Source: Rhodospirillales bacterium (GTDB lineage Bacteria > Pseudomonadota > Alphaproteobacteria > Micavibrionales > UBA2020). Taken from it: DNA of 6,086 nucleotides. Positions 1 to 6,086 of this stretch are shown here, piece by piece. The notes beneath the pieces were generated by a model. That model was not told the DNA's origin, did no database searches, and saw only the letters and a program-made list of their open reading frames with translations. A program made the position numbers and the translations under genes. Location: positions 6,998 through 13,083 of the forward strand of contig JAHFPI010000033.1 in NCBI GenBank assembly GCA_023266795.1, written 5' to 3'. How positions within the stretch are numbered: the stretch's first letter is position 1; every line of letters starts with the position of its first letter.

Positions 1-1
1 G

Positions 2-2488
2 CTTTACCTCTCCGACCATCCGGCAGACTGCCCGGCCTGCGCGATGGGGGAATGCGAAATCAAGGAACTGGCGCAGAAGCTTGGCGTCAAAACCAACCGT
101 TACGGGCTGGAGGGTAAAAATCACCTGAGTGCCGCAAAAGATGAAAGCAACCCCTATTTCACCTTTGATTCCAGCCAGTGCATCGTCTGTTCACGCTGCG
201 TCCGCGCCTGCGAAGAAGTGCAGGGCACCTTCGCCCTGACAGTTGAAGGGCGAGGGTTTGACTCAACTATTGTGGCGAGTCAGGGCGATTCCTTCCTGAA
301 ATCAGAATGCGTTTCCTGCGGCGCCTGTGTTCAGGCCTGCCCGACCGGCGCGCTGTTGGAGAAATCCACCATCGAATTCGGTGTTGGTGATAAAACAGTG
401 CTGACCACCTGCGCCTATTGCGGCGTCGGCTGTTCCTTCAAGGCAGAAGTCAAAAACAAGCAGGTCGTGCGCATGATCCCGCTCAAGGACGGCAAGGCGA
501 ATGCAGGGCATTACTGCGTCAAGGGTCGCTTTGCCTGGGGCTACGCGACCCATCCTGACCGTGTGCGCAGCCCGATGATCCGCAGCAAGATCACCGACCC
601 GTGGCGCGAAGTCGGCTGGGATGAAGCTTTAAAATATACAGCCGGGGAATTCCGGCGCCTGCAGGAAAAATACGGTCGGAACGCCATCGGCGGCATTGCC
701 TCCGCCCGTTGCACGATCGAAGAGACTTTTCTGGTGCAGAAAATGGTCCGCGCCTGTTTTGGCAATAACAACATCGATAACTGCGCACGCGTGTGCCACT
801 CTCCCACGGGCTACGGACTGAAAACCACGCTCGGCACTTCCGCCGGAACGCAGGATTTTGCCTCCGTAGAGCACGCCGATGTCATCATGGTCGTGGGGGC
901 CAATCCTTCGGCGGCGCATCCGGTCTTCGCCTCCCGCATGAAAAAACGCCTGCGTGACGGCGCGAAATTGATCGTCGTTGATCCGCGTCAAACAGATCTG
1001 GTGCAGTCTCCGCATATTAAAGCCGATTATCATCTGGCGCTGAAACCCGGTACGAATGTCGCCATTCTGGACGCGATGTCCCACGTGATCGTGACCGAAG
1101 GGCTGGCGGACGAGGATTTCATCAGGAGCCGCTGCGATGCCGACGGCTATGCGCTGTGGAAAGAATTTATCTCCGACAAGCGCAATTCGCCCGAAGCGCT
1201 GGCGGAGCGCACCGGCGTGGCGGCCGAAGATATTCGCGGCGCGGCCCGTCTTTATGCGACAGCCGGAAACGCCGCAATTTATTACGGCCTCGGCGTGAGC
1301 GAACACAGCCAGGGTTCGGTGGGCGTGATGTGCTTGGCTAACCTCGCCATGGCGACCGGAAACCTCGGACGGACAGGCGTCGGCGTCAACCCGCTGCGCG
1401 GCCAGAACAACGTCCAGGGCTCCTGCGATATGGGATGCTTTCCGCACGAGTTCCCCGGCTACCGCCATGTTTCGGATGACGGCGTGCGCGCGATTTTTGA
1501 AAAAGAATGGGGCGTCACGCTGGACAATGAGCCGGGCTTGCGCATTCCCAACATGATTGACGCCGCCGTGATGGGGCAATTCAAGGGGCTGTATATTCAG
1601 GGCGAGGATCTGGCGCAGTCCGATCCCGACACCCAGTATGAAGCCGCCGGACTCAAAGCCATGGAATGTGTCGTCGTGCATGATCTTTTCATGAACGAAA
1701 CGGCCAAATACGCCCACGTGTTTTTGCCGGGCGCGTCTTTCCTTGAAAAAGACGGTTGCTTTGTCAATGCCGAGCGCCGGATCAACCGTATCCGCAAGGC
1801 CGTCGAACCCTTGGGCGGCAAAGCCGACTGGGAAGCGACGATGGGACTGGCCAAAGCCATGGGCTATGACATGCACTACAACAACCCGTCCGAGATTCTT
1901 GATGAAATCGCCCGCACAACGCCGGCCTTTGCGGGTGTCAGTTACAAAAAGCTGGACGAGCTGGGCAGCGTGCAATGGCCGTGCAACGCAGCAGCGCCCG
2001 AAGGAACGCCTGTCATGCATATCGCGCATATCGTGCGCAATCCGGGGATGTTCACCCTGACGGAATATGTGCCGACCGAGGAAAAAACGACGCCAAAATT
2101 CCCGCTGCTCCTGACAACCGGGCGTATATTGTCGCAATATAATGTCGGCACCCAGACACGCAGGACGGGAAACACGGTCTGGCACGACGAGGATGTGCTG
2201 GAAATCCACCCGCACGACGCGGAACAGCGCGGGATCAGGGGGGGTGATATGGTATCGCTCCGGAGCCGCAAGGGCGATACCTGCCTGCGCGCCGTACTGT
2301 CGGAGCGCCTGCAGCCGGGCATCGTCTATACCACCTTCCACTTCGCCGACAGCGGAGCTAATGTGGTGACAACCGAATATTCCGACTGGGCGACGGAATG
2401 TCCTGAGTATAAAGTCACGGCAGTCGAGGTGAAGCCGAGCAACGGGCTATCCAGCTGGCAGGAAGAATACAAAAAAGATCATGCTTAA
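2..2488 (+). CDS. fdsA: NAD-dependent formate dehydrogenase, catalytic alpha subunit FdsA (5' partial)
   Basis: This is the catalytic subunit of cytoplasmic FDS-type formate dehydrogenase. It oxidises formate to CO2 at a bis-MGD Mo or W centre and passes electrons through Fe-S clusters to the FdsBG diaphorase and NAD+. The open frame runs in from the window edge without a start, so the ATG at 44 is internal: the codons before it read SDHPADCPACA, part of the NuoG-like His-Cys3 cluster site. In order come two ferredoxin-type CxxCxxCxxxC motifs (codons 179-211 and 308-340), the Mo-domain cluster CxxCxxxC (410-433) with its fourth Cys at 515, and NCARVCHSPT. In that last motif the Cys codon at 794 is the expected metal ligand, Cys rather than Sec, followed by the conserved His. 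NPLRGQNNVQG follows near 1388, and the C-terminal dinucleotide-binding domain begins near 2100. About 828 residues are visible; known FdsA proteins have about 960, so roughly 130 are missing. The His-Cys3 site has 4 rather than 5 residues between its last two Cys. Confidence 0.96.
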   Translation, partial: LYLSDHPADCPACAMGECEIKELAQKLGVKTNRYGLEGKNHLSAAKDESNPYFTFDSSQCIVCSRCVRACEEVQGTFALTVEGRGFDSTIVASQGDSFLKSECVSCGACVQACPTGALLEKSTIEFGVGDKTVLTTCAYCGVGCSFKAEVKNKQVVRMIPLKDGKANAGHYCVKGRFAWGYATHPDRVRSPMIRSKITDPWREVGWDEALKYTAGEFRRLQEKYGRNAIGGIASARCTIEETFLVQKMVRACFGNNNIDNCARVCHSPTGYGLKTTLGTSAGTQDFASVEHADVIMVVGANPSAAHPVFASRMKKRLRDGAKLIVVDPRQTDLVQSPHIKADYHLALKPGTNVAILDAMSHVIVTEGLADEDFIRSRCDADGYALWKEFISDKRNSPEALAERTGVAAEDIRGAARLYATAGNAAIYYGLGVSEHSQGSVGVMCLANLAMATGNLGRTGVGVNPLRGQNNVQGSCDMGCFPHEFPGYRHVSDDGVRAIFEKEWGVTLDNEPGLRIPNMIDAAVMGQFKGLYIQGEDLAQSDPDTQYEAAGLKAMECVVVHDLFMNETAKYAHVFLPGASFLEKDGCFVNAERRINRIRKAVEPLGGKADWEATMGLAKAMGYDMHYNNPSEILDEIARTTPAFAGVSYKKLDELGSVQWPCNAAAPEGTPVMHIAHIVRNPGMFTLTEYVPTEEKTTPKFPLLLTTGRILSQYNVGTQTRRTGNTVWHDEDVLEIHPHDAEQRGIRGGDMVSLRSRKGDTCLRAVLSERLQPGIVYTTFHFADSGANVVTTEYSDWATECPEYKVTAVEVKPSNGLSSWQEEYKKDHA

Positions 2489-3287
2489 ATCCCGTGCCGG
2501 ACATGTTGAAGTGAGCGCGCATTACTGGCAGGACAATGCAGATGCGGATATCCGTCACAACATCGCGACGGAGATGCCGGTTTCCCTTGTCTATAACGGC
2601 ATATCCTATGCGGTGATGATGGCGACCCCGCTGGATCTGGAAGATTTCGGCCTCGGCTTCAGCATCAGCGAGGGCATCATTCAGGACAAAAACGAACTTC
2701 TGGGCATCAAAGCCTTTCAGGAAGAAAAAGGCATTATGCTGGCGATGGATATTCCCAAAGAGCATTTTGCAAAAATTGCCAATCACAGGCGGCAGATGGC
2801 GGGACGTACGGGCTGCGGGCTATGCGGCGTGGAAAGTCTGGATGAAGCCGTACGCTCCCTCCCGCCGGTACGGGGCGGAGCAAAAATCCCCTTTCACGCC
2901 ATTTATAAAGCTTATGAAAGCCTGCATAAACTTCAGCCTGAAAAGCTGGCCACAGGCGCAGTGCACAGCGCCGCCTTTGCAACGCCGGAAGGGGTTATAA
3001 AACTGGTGCGGGAAGATGTGGGCAGGCATAACGCGCTGGATAAGCTGATCGGCGCGGCACTTAAAGCAGGCATCGCGCCGGATAGCGGCTTTATTTTAGT
3101 AACCAGCCGCTGCAGTTTTGAAATGGTACAAAAAACGGTCGCTTTCGGTACGCCGGTATTGGCGGCAATCTCGGCACCGACCACGCTGGCCGTAACGCTG
3201 GCGGAAGTGTCCCTCCTGACCCTGATCGCCCTCGCCCGCAGTAAAAATTTCATTGTTTTCACGCATCCGGAAAGGATCGGCCCATGA
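2481..3287 (+). CDS. fdsC: Formate dehydrogenase accessory sulfurtransferase FdsC (FdhD family)
   Basis: This FdhD-family maturation factor is 268 aa long, close to the 277 aa of E. coli FdhD. E. coli FdhD moves sulfur from IscS to the Mo cofactor, and R. capsulatus FdsC binds bis-MGD and delivers it to FdsA. Both act in the cytoplasm and are not part of the final enzyme. The family marks are visible: GRTGCGLCGVE with the CxxC pair at residues 112 and 115, VREDVGRHNALDKLIG near residues 176-191, and SRCSFEMVQK followed by a long conserved APTTLAV stretch near the C-terminus. The ATG at 2481 overlaps the fdsA stop by 8 bases. The nearest purine-rich stretch, AGGAAG at 2460-2465, is 15 bases upstream and too distant to be a good Shine-Dalgarno site, so initiation probably depends on ribosomes finishing fdsA. 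An in-frame GTG at 2511 is a weaker alternative. Its place between fdsA and fdsD supports the name fdsC over a free-standing fdhD. Confidence 0.94.
   Translation: MLKSRAGHVEVSAHYWQDNADADIRHNIATEMPVSLVYNGISYAVMMATPLDLEDFGLGFSISEGIIQDKNELLGIKAFQEEKGIMLAMDIPKEHFAKIANHRRQMAGRTGCGLCGVESLDEAVRSLPPVRGGAKIPFHAIYKAYESLHKLQPEKLATGAVHSAAFATPEGVIKLVREDVGRHNALDKLIGAALKAGIAPDSGFILVTSRCSFEMVQKTVAFGTPVLAAISAPTTLAVTLAEVSLLTLIALARSKNFIVFTHPERIGP
3271..3276 (+). promoter_or_regulatory. Ribosome binding site of fdsD
   Basis: AAAGGA lies seven bases before the ATG at 3284, inside the last codons of fdsC. It decides the fdsD start against the downstream in-frame ATG at 3302. Confidence 0.7.
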
Positions 3288-3505
3288 GCAGCCAGACCGT
3301 CATGTCGCAGGACCGCATGCTTCACAAAGCCAATCAGATAGCCCTTAACTTCGCCCCCTACCCGGAAGCGCAGGCCATTGAAAAAATCGCCGAGCATTTG
3401 AAAAATTTCTGGACGCCCCCCATGCGGGAACAGCTGGTTGCCTATGTGAACAGCCGCCCTGAAGGTCTGCACGAACTGGCGATCAAGGCCGTAAAGAATC
3501 TTTAA
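3284..3505 (+). CDS. fdsD: Formate dehydrogenase delta subunit FdsD
   Basis: This is a small 73-aa protein of the FdsD family, found only with FDS-type formate dehydrogenases and attached to the FdsABG enzyme in R. capsulatus, where it helps assembly or stability. It is typical of the family in size and layout: MLHKANQIALNFAPYPE near residues 12-28, then IAEHLKNFWTPPMREQL, then a short C-terminal helix ending in AVKNL. It has no signal peptide, membrane segment or metal motif. The ATG at 3284 overlaps the fdsC stop in an ATGA arrangement and has AAAGGA at 3271-3276, seven bases upstream. That makes it a better start than the in-frame ATG at 3302, which has no ribosome site. It is the last gene of the fds operon visible here. 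Confidence 0.92.
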   Translation: MSSQTVMSQDRMLHKANQIALNFAPYPEAQAIEKIAEHLKNFWTPPMREQLVAYVNSRPEGLHELAIKAVKNL

Positions 3506-3594
3506 TTTCTTCCTGTAAGAGGCCTATTTTGGGGGAGACTTCCGGGGAATCCGGGTGTATACAATGTACGTCAAAACATTCCCACTTTTAGCAC
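3506..3594 (+). promoter_or_regulatory. fdsD-fhs spacer, possible weak promoter or leader
   Basis: No gene fits this spacer. TACAAT at 3560-3565 resembles a -10 box, but no convincing -35 element lies 16-18 bases upstream, so a sigma-70 promoter is only a guess. The -10-like stretch overlaps the 8-base palindrome TGTATACA (3556-3563). GGGAAT (3545-3550) could pair with ATTCCC (3578-3583) across a 27-base loop that contains the palindrome. CCGGG occurs twice, nine bases apart (3543-3547 and 3551-3555 region). There is no G+C-rich hairpin followed by a T-run, so no intrinsic terminator separates fdsD from fhs, and read-through from the fds operon is plausible. Confidence 0.25.
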
Positions 3595-3599
3595 GGAGG
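3595..3599 (+). promoter_or_regulatory. Ribosome binding site of fhs
   Basis: GGAGG, a perfect core match to the 16S rRNA tail, sits four bases before the ATG at 3604. This is close but acceptable spacing. It fixes the start at 3604 rather than the in-frame ATG at residue 13, which has no such site. Confidence 0.75.
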
Positions 3600-3603
3600 C
3601 TCC

Positions 3604-5274
3604 ATGCCATCGGATATCGAAATAGCCCAGAAGGCGAAGATGCAGCGCATCTCGATTTTATCCAAAGAAAAACTGGGGATCGCGGAAGAGCATCTGCAAC
3701 CCTACGGGCATTATAAAGCCAAAGTATCGCTGGATTACGTTGACAGCCTGAAGGGCAAGCCGGACGGCAAGCTAATTCTCGTAACAGCCATCAGCCCGAC
3801 GCCGGCCGGCGAGGGCAAGACGACCACCACGGTCGGACTGGGCGATGCCCTTAACTACATCGGCAAAAAAGCCATGATCTGCCTGCGCGAGCCTTCGCTG
3901 GGGCCCGTGTTCGGCATGAAAGGCGGCGCTGCGGGCGGCGGCTATGCCCAGATCGTGCCGATGGAGGATATCAACCTGCATTTCACCGGCGATTTTTCGG
4001 CGATCGCGCTCGCCAACAACCTGCTGGCGGCGCTGCTGGACAATCACATCCATCACGGCAACGAACTGGACATCGATGTGCGCCGCATTGTCTGGAAGCG
4101 CGTCGTGGATATGAACGACCGCGCCCTGCGCGACATAGTCGTGTCTCTGGGCGGCACCGGCAACGGCTACCCGCGTCAGGACGGCTTTGACATTGTCGTT
4201 GCCTCAGAGGTTATGGCGATTTTCTGTCTGGCGACGTCCCTTGAAGACCTGAAAACACGCTTGGGCAACATCGTCGTGGCCTACACGCGCGCACAAAAAC
4301 CTGTTTACGCACGCGACCTGAACGCGCATGGGGCGATGACGGTGCTGCTGCGCGACGCGCTGGCGCCAAATCTGGTGCAGACGCTGGAAAACAGCCCGGC
4401 TTTTGTCCACGGAGGCCCGTTTGCGAACATCGCCCACGGATGCAATTCGGTGATCGCGAGCAAAGCCGCCCTGAAGCTCGCCGACTATGTGGTGACCGAG
4501 GCCGGCTTCGGCGCCGATCTGGGCGCAGAAAAATTCTTCGATATCAAATGCCGCAAAAGCGGTCTCTGGCCCTCAGCAGTGGTGATTGTCGCCACGGTGC
4601 GCGCGGTGAAATACCACGGCGGGGCGGATCTGAAAACGCTCACACAGGAAAACCTGGAAGCCCTCGACAAGGGTCTGGTCAATCTGGAGCGGCATGTCGA
4701 TAATGTGCAGCGCGTCCACGGCACCCCCTGCGTCGTGGCGATTAATCATTTTACCAGCGACACGGAAGCCGAAGTCGCGATGATCAAGAAGCGCATGACG
4801 GCGCTGGGCGTCAAGGTGGTGCTGGCAACACACTGGGCCGAAGGCGGCAAAGGCGCTGCCGACCTGGCGAAGGCCGTGGTTGAGCTGTGCGAAAAGAAGC
4901 CGTCTCCGGTTTTCGTTTACGATGACCAGGACACCCTGTGGGACAAGATCACCAAAATCGCGCAAAAGGTTTACCGCGCTTCAGGCGTCTCCGCCGACGC
5001 CAAGGTGCGTGGCCAGATCAAGAAATTGCAGGACGGCGGCTACGGGCATTATCCCGTCTGCGTGGCCAAGACGCAGTACTCCTTCTCCACCGACGCGCAG
5101 GCGCGCGGCGCGCCCGAGGGGCACGTGATCAACATACGCGAGGTGAGGCTGTCGGCCGGGGCCGAGTTTGTCGTCATGGTCTGCGGCGACATCATGACCA
5201 TGCCGGGACTGCCCAAGGTGCCTTCAGCCAACCATATCGATTTGGTTGACGGCAAGATTGTGGGCCTGTTTTAA
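3604..5274 (+). CDS. fhs: Formate-tetrahydrofolate ligase (10-formyl-THF synthetase)
   Basis: This enzyme joins formate to tetrahydrofolate with ATP cleavage to make 10-formyl-THF for purine, fMet, serine and other C1 routes; it is cytoplasmic and usually a homotetramer. At 556 aa it matches the usual 555-560 aa of bacterial monofunctional Fhs and looks complete. The start MPSDIEIAQKAKM is typical. The nucleotide loop TPAGEGKTTTT spans residues 66-76, the first family signature FGMKGGAAGGGY residues 103-114, and the second signature VATVRAVKYHGG residues 329-340. The end, TMPGLPKVPSANHIDLV near the C-terminus, is also family-typical. No key motif is missing and no frameshift was seen. It lies 98 bases downstream of fdsD on the same strand. 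That suggests shared control with formate dehydrogenase or at least a common metabolic theme, formate oxidation and formate assimilation. Its own strong ribosome site fits either an operon or a separate transcript. Confidence 0.97.
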   Translation: MPSDIEIAQKAKMQRISILSKEKLGIAEEHLQPYGHYKAKVSLDYVDSLKGKPDGKLILVTAISPTPAGEGKTTTTVGLGDALNYIGKKAMICLREPSLGPVFGMKGGAAGGGYAQIVPMEDINLHFTGDFSAIALANNLLAALLDNHIHHGNELDIDVRRIVWKRVVDMNDRALRDIVVSLGGTGNGYPRQDGFDIVVASEVMAIFCLATSLEDLKTRLGNIVVAYTRAQKPVYARDLNAHGAMTVLLRDALAPNLVQTLENSPAFVHGGPFANIAHGCNSVIASKAALKLADYVVTEAGFGADLGAEKFFDIKCRKSGLWPSAVVIVATVRAVKYHGGADLKTLTQENLEALDKGLVNLERHVDNVQRVHGTPCVVAINHFTSDTEAEVAMIKKRMTALGVKVVLATHWAEGGKGAADLAKAVVELCEKKPSPVFVYDDQDTLWDKITKIAQKVYRASGVSADAKVRGQIKKLQDGGYGHYPVCVAKTQYSFSTDAQARGAPEGHVINIREVRLSAGAEFVVMVCGDIMTMPGLPKVPSANHIDLVDGKIVGLF

Positions 5275-5288
5275 TTCCGGCGCGGCGG

Positions 5289-5317
5289 GCGGGGAAGATT
5301 CTCTAAATCTTCTCCGC
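5289..5317. terminator. Hairpin at the convergent fhs/rmlA junction, possible bidirectional terminator
   Basis: Bases 5289-5300 can pair with 5306-5317 around the 5-base loop CTCTA, giving a 12-bp stem whose inner seven pairs (GAAGATT/AATCTTC) are perfect. It includes one G-U pair in the + strand RNA, which becomes a C-A mismatch in the - strand RNA. No T-run follows on either strand, so it lacks half of a classical intrinsic terminator. Its place 15 bases after the fhs stop, between convergent genes, suggests a transcript end or 3'-protecting hairpin. The stop codon of the opposing rmlA frame lies in the loop. Confidence 0.4.
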
Positions 5318-5494
5318 ATCATCCAGAATATTCTCCAGATAAGCCCTGTAATCACTGCCCTTTGAATATGCTTCGATATTTTTCCTGAATTGTACTTTGT
5401 CTATGAAGCCGAGACGGTAAGCCATTTCCTCCAGACAGGACAGCTTCAGGGACTGCATGTCCTCGACCGCCTCGACAAACAGGGCCGCCTTCAT
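5303..5494 (-). pseudogene. rmlA: rmlA 3' part: C-terminal region of glucose-1-phosphate thymidylyltransferase, out of frame with the rest
   Basis: This 63-codon frame is the tail of RmlA, not a separate gene. It reads LKLSCLEEMAYRLGFID near residues 17-33, matching the RmlA C-terminal motif (SCPEEIAxRxGFID in E. coli) that belongs to the helical domain around the allosteric dTDP-rhamnose site, and it ends in YLENILDDAEKI. The nominal ATG at 5494 overlaps the upstream frame's stop as TAATG, so restart by terminating ribosomes is possible in principle. No Shine-Dalgarno site is obvious, and the Met corresponds to an internal position of the family. If one base is restored near 5510, the two frames join as DVGTPKALMKAAL, just as in intact RmlA. 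The gene converges on fhs and is the last of its transcription unit. Confidence 0.85.
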
Positions 5495-5512
5495 TAAGGC
5501 TTTTGGCGTCCC
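5494..5512 (-). other. rmlA: Single-base frameshift site in rmlA
   Basis: In the - strand, codons GAT GTG GGA CGC CAA AAG CCT TAA end the upstream frame. Adding one G to the GGG run at 5512-5510 gives GAT GTG GGG ACG CCA AAA GCC TTA ATG, read DVGTPKALM. This restores the conserved Gly-Thr after the catalytic Asp and joins the downstream frame without gap or surplus. The simplest reading is loss of one G from a four-G run, in the cell or in the sequencing. A -1 ribosomal shift at C-CAA-AAG (5506-5500) is possible but would give GRQKALM, which loses the Thr. Confidence 0.8.
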
Positions 5513-6086
5513 ACATCAATCCATGCGGAACCGCGCCTTAAAATCTCGCACTGGATGCGCCCCTCCCGAACATAGAGATTATTGAGGTCGGTGATTTCCA
5601 GCTCTCCGCGCGCTGACGGCCTGAGTGATTTCGCCTTTTGCACAACATCCGGGGGGTAAATATACAGGCCGGTTGCAATATAGTTCGATTTGGGATTTGC
5701 AGGCTTTTCTTCCAAGGACAGGACGCGAAAACCCGCCCCCTGTTTTTCGAGCTCAATCACGCCAAATCGTCGGGGGTCCTGAACATGATAGCCGAAAATA
5801 AATGCATCGTTATTGTGCGCGCCTATTTTATGCTTCAATTCCTTTACATCGTTGGTAATAAAAAAGATATTATCGCCGAGAAGAAGGCAGACCTTATCCG
5901 CCCCGATAAATTCCTCGCCCAGAATAAAGGCCTCGGCAATCCCCTTCGGGCTATCCTGTATTTTGTATGAAAGGTGGATACCGTATTTACTCCCGTCCCC
6001 GAGGAGGCGCTCGATGTGCGGGGTGTCGTTTTGCGTTGAAATGACAAGAATATCCTTAATGCCCAGAAGAATCATCGTCGAAAGGG
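5494..6086 (-). pseudogene. rmlA: rmlA 5' part: catalytic domain of glucose-1-phosphate thymidylyltransferase (start outside window, frameshifted end)
   Basis: RmlA (RfbA) makes dTDP-glucose from glucose 1-phosphate and dTTP, the first step to dTDP-L-rhamnose for O-antigen or other surface glycans; it is a cytoplasmic tetramer. The frame enters from the window edge reading LST before the internal Met at 6075, so about 40 N-terminal residues, with the GGxGTRLxPxT nucleotide loop, lie outside. Counting from that Met, visible motifs are GDNIFF with a metal-binding Asp at 68, SLEEKPANPKSNY at 120-131, ATGLYIY at 134-140, SARGELEITDLN at 154-165, and AWIDVG with the second metal-binding Asp at 187. 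All visible catalytic residues are present. After DVG the frame leaves the family (RQKP, then stop), while the -1 frame continues the homology. Repaired, about 260 residues are visible, for a total near 300 against 293 in E. coli. RmlA is favoured over GalU by the ARGELEITD and SCLEE motifs. Confidence 0.88.

Noticed and set aside
44..46. ATG at 44 as the true start of fdsA
   Set aside because: It falls within the His-Cys3 cluster motif, the frame is open to the window edge, and about 130 residues of the usual FdsA N-terminus would be missing.
794..796. Selenocysteine at the formate dehydrogenase active site
   Set aside because: The ligand codon is TGC, a normal Cys, and no in-frame TGA occurs in fdsA.
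629..2341. A 570-codon open frame on the - strand, antisense to fdsA
   Set aside because: It lies wholly within fdsA, which carries unmistakable family motifs throughout. Its translation shows no recognisable domain and is rich in His and Arg as expected from reading GC-biased codons backwards.
3506..3603. ZTP (pfl) riboswitch upstream of fhs, as known in some bacteria
   Set aside because: The spacer lacks the strongly conserved CCGCCTGGGC-like 3' element and has no convincing pseudoknot pairing; 98 bases would also be tight.
5303..5494. A stand-alone 63-aa gene
   Set aside because: Its sequence is the known C-terminal region of RmlA and joins the upstream frame after a one-base correction.
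5638..5970. A 110-codon open frame on the + strand within rmlA
   Set aside because: It is antisense to the RmlA catalytic domain, has no recognisable motif and no good ribosome site.

Overview
This 6.1 kb stretch looks like proteobacterial chromosome. An alphaproteobacterium is my best guess, because the fds gene order and the moderately GC-rich coding regions fit, but nothing here fixes the taxon. It holds the end of an operon for a soluble, molybdenum- or tungsten-dependent, NAD-linked formate dehydrogenase, then a formate-tetrahydrofolate ligase gene. A broken dTDP-sugar nucleotidyltransferase gene runs in from the other side.

Bases 2-3505 (+ strand) carry fdsA, fdsC and fdsD in the fdsGBACD order known from Rhodobacter capsulatus and Cupriavidus necator. 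fdsA is cut by the left window edge. fdsG and fdsB, the NADH/FMN diaphorase subunits, would be expected just outside. The three genes overlap by 8 and 4 bases, which suggests tight translational coupling. FdsA is the catalytic, multi-cluster subunit, FdsC matures its cofactor, and FdsD is the small delta subunit.

Bases 3506-3603 form a 98-base spacer with a clear Shine-Dalgarno site and only weak regulatory-looking structure. Bases 3604-5274 hold a complete fhs gene. FDS and Fhs together form a formate branch point: one oxidises formate to CO2 with NADH production, the other activates it to 10-formyl-tetrahydrofolate for C1 biosynthesis.

Bases 5275-5302 form a short convergent junction with a 12-bp hairpin that reaches into the end of the opposing gene. 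Bases 5303-6086 (- strand) encode glucose-1-phosphate thymidylyltransferase (RmlA/RfbA), the first enzyme of dTDP-L-rhamnose synthesis. Its 5' end lies beyond the right edge. The reading frame is broken once, near 5510, by what looks like loss of one G from a G-run; both halves otherwise keep family motifs. This is either a very young pseudogene or a sequencing/assembly error.

I found no RNA genes, mobile elements, CRISPR array or evidently new system. The most useful anomalies are the rmlA frameshift and a one-residue-short cysteine spacing in the N-terminal iron-sulfur motif of FdsA.
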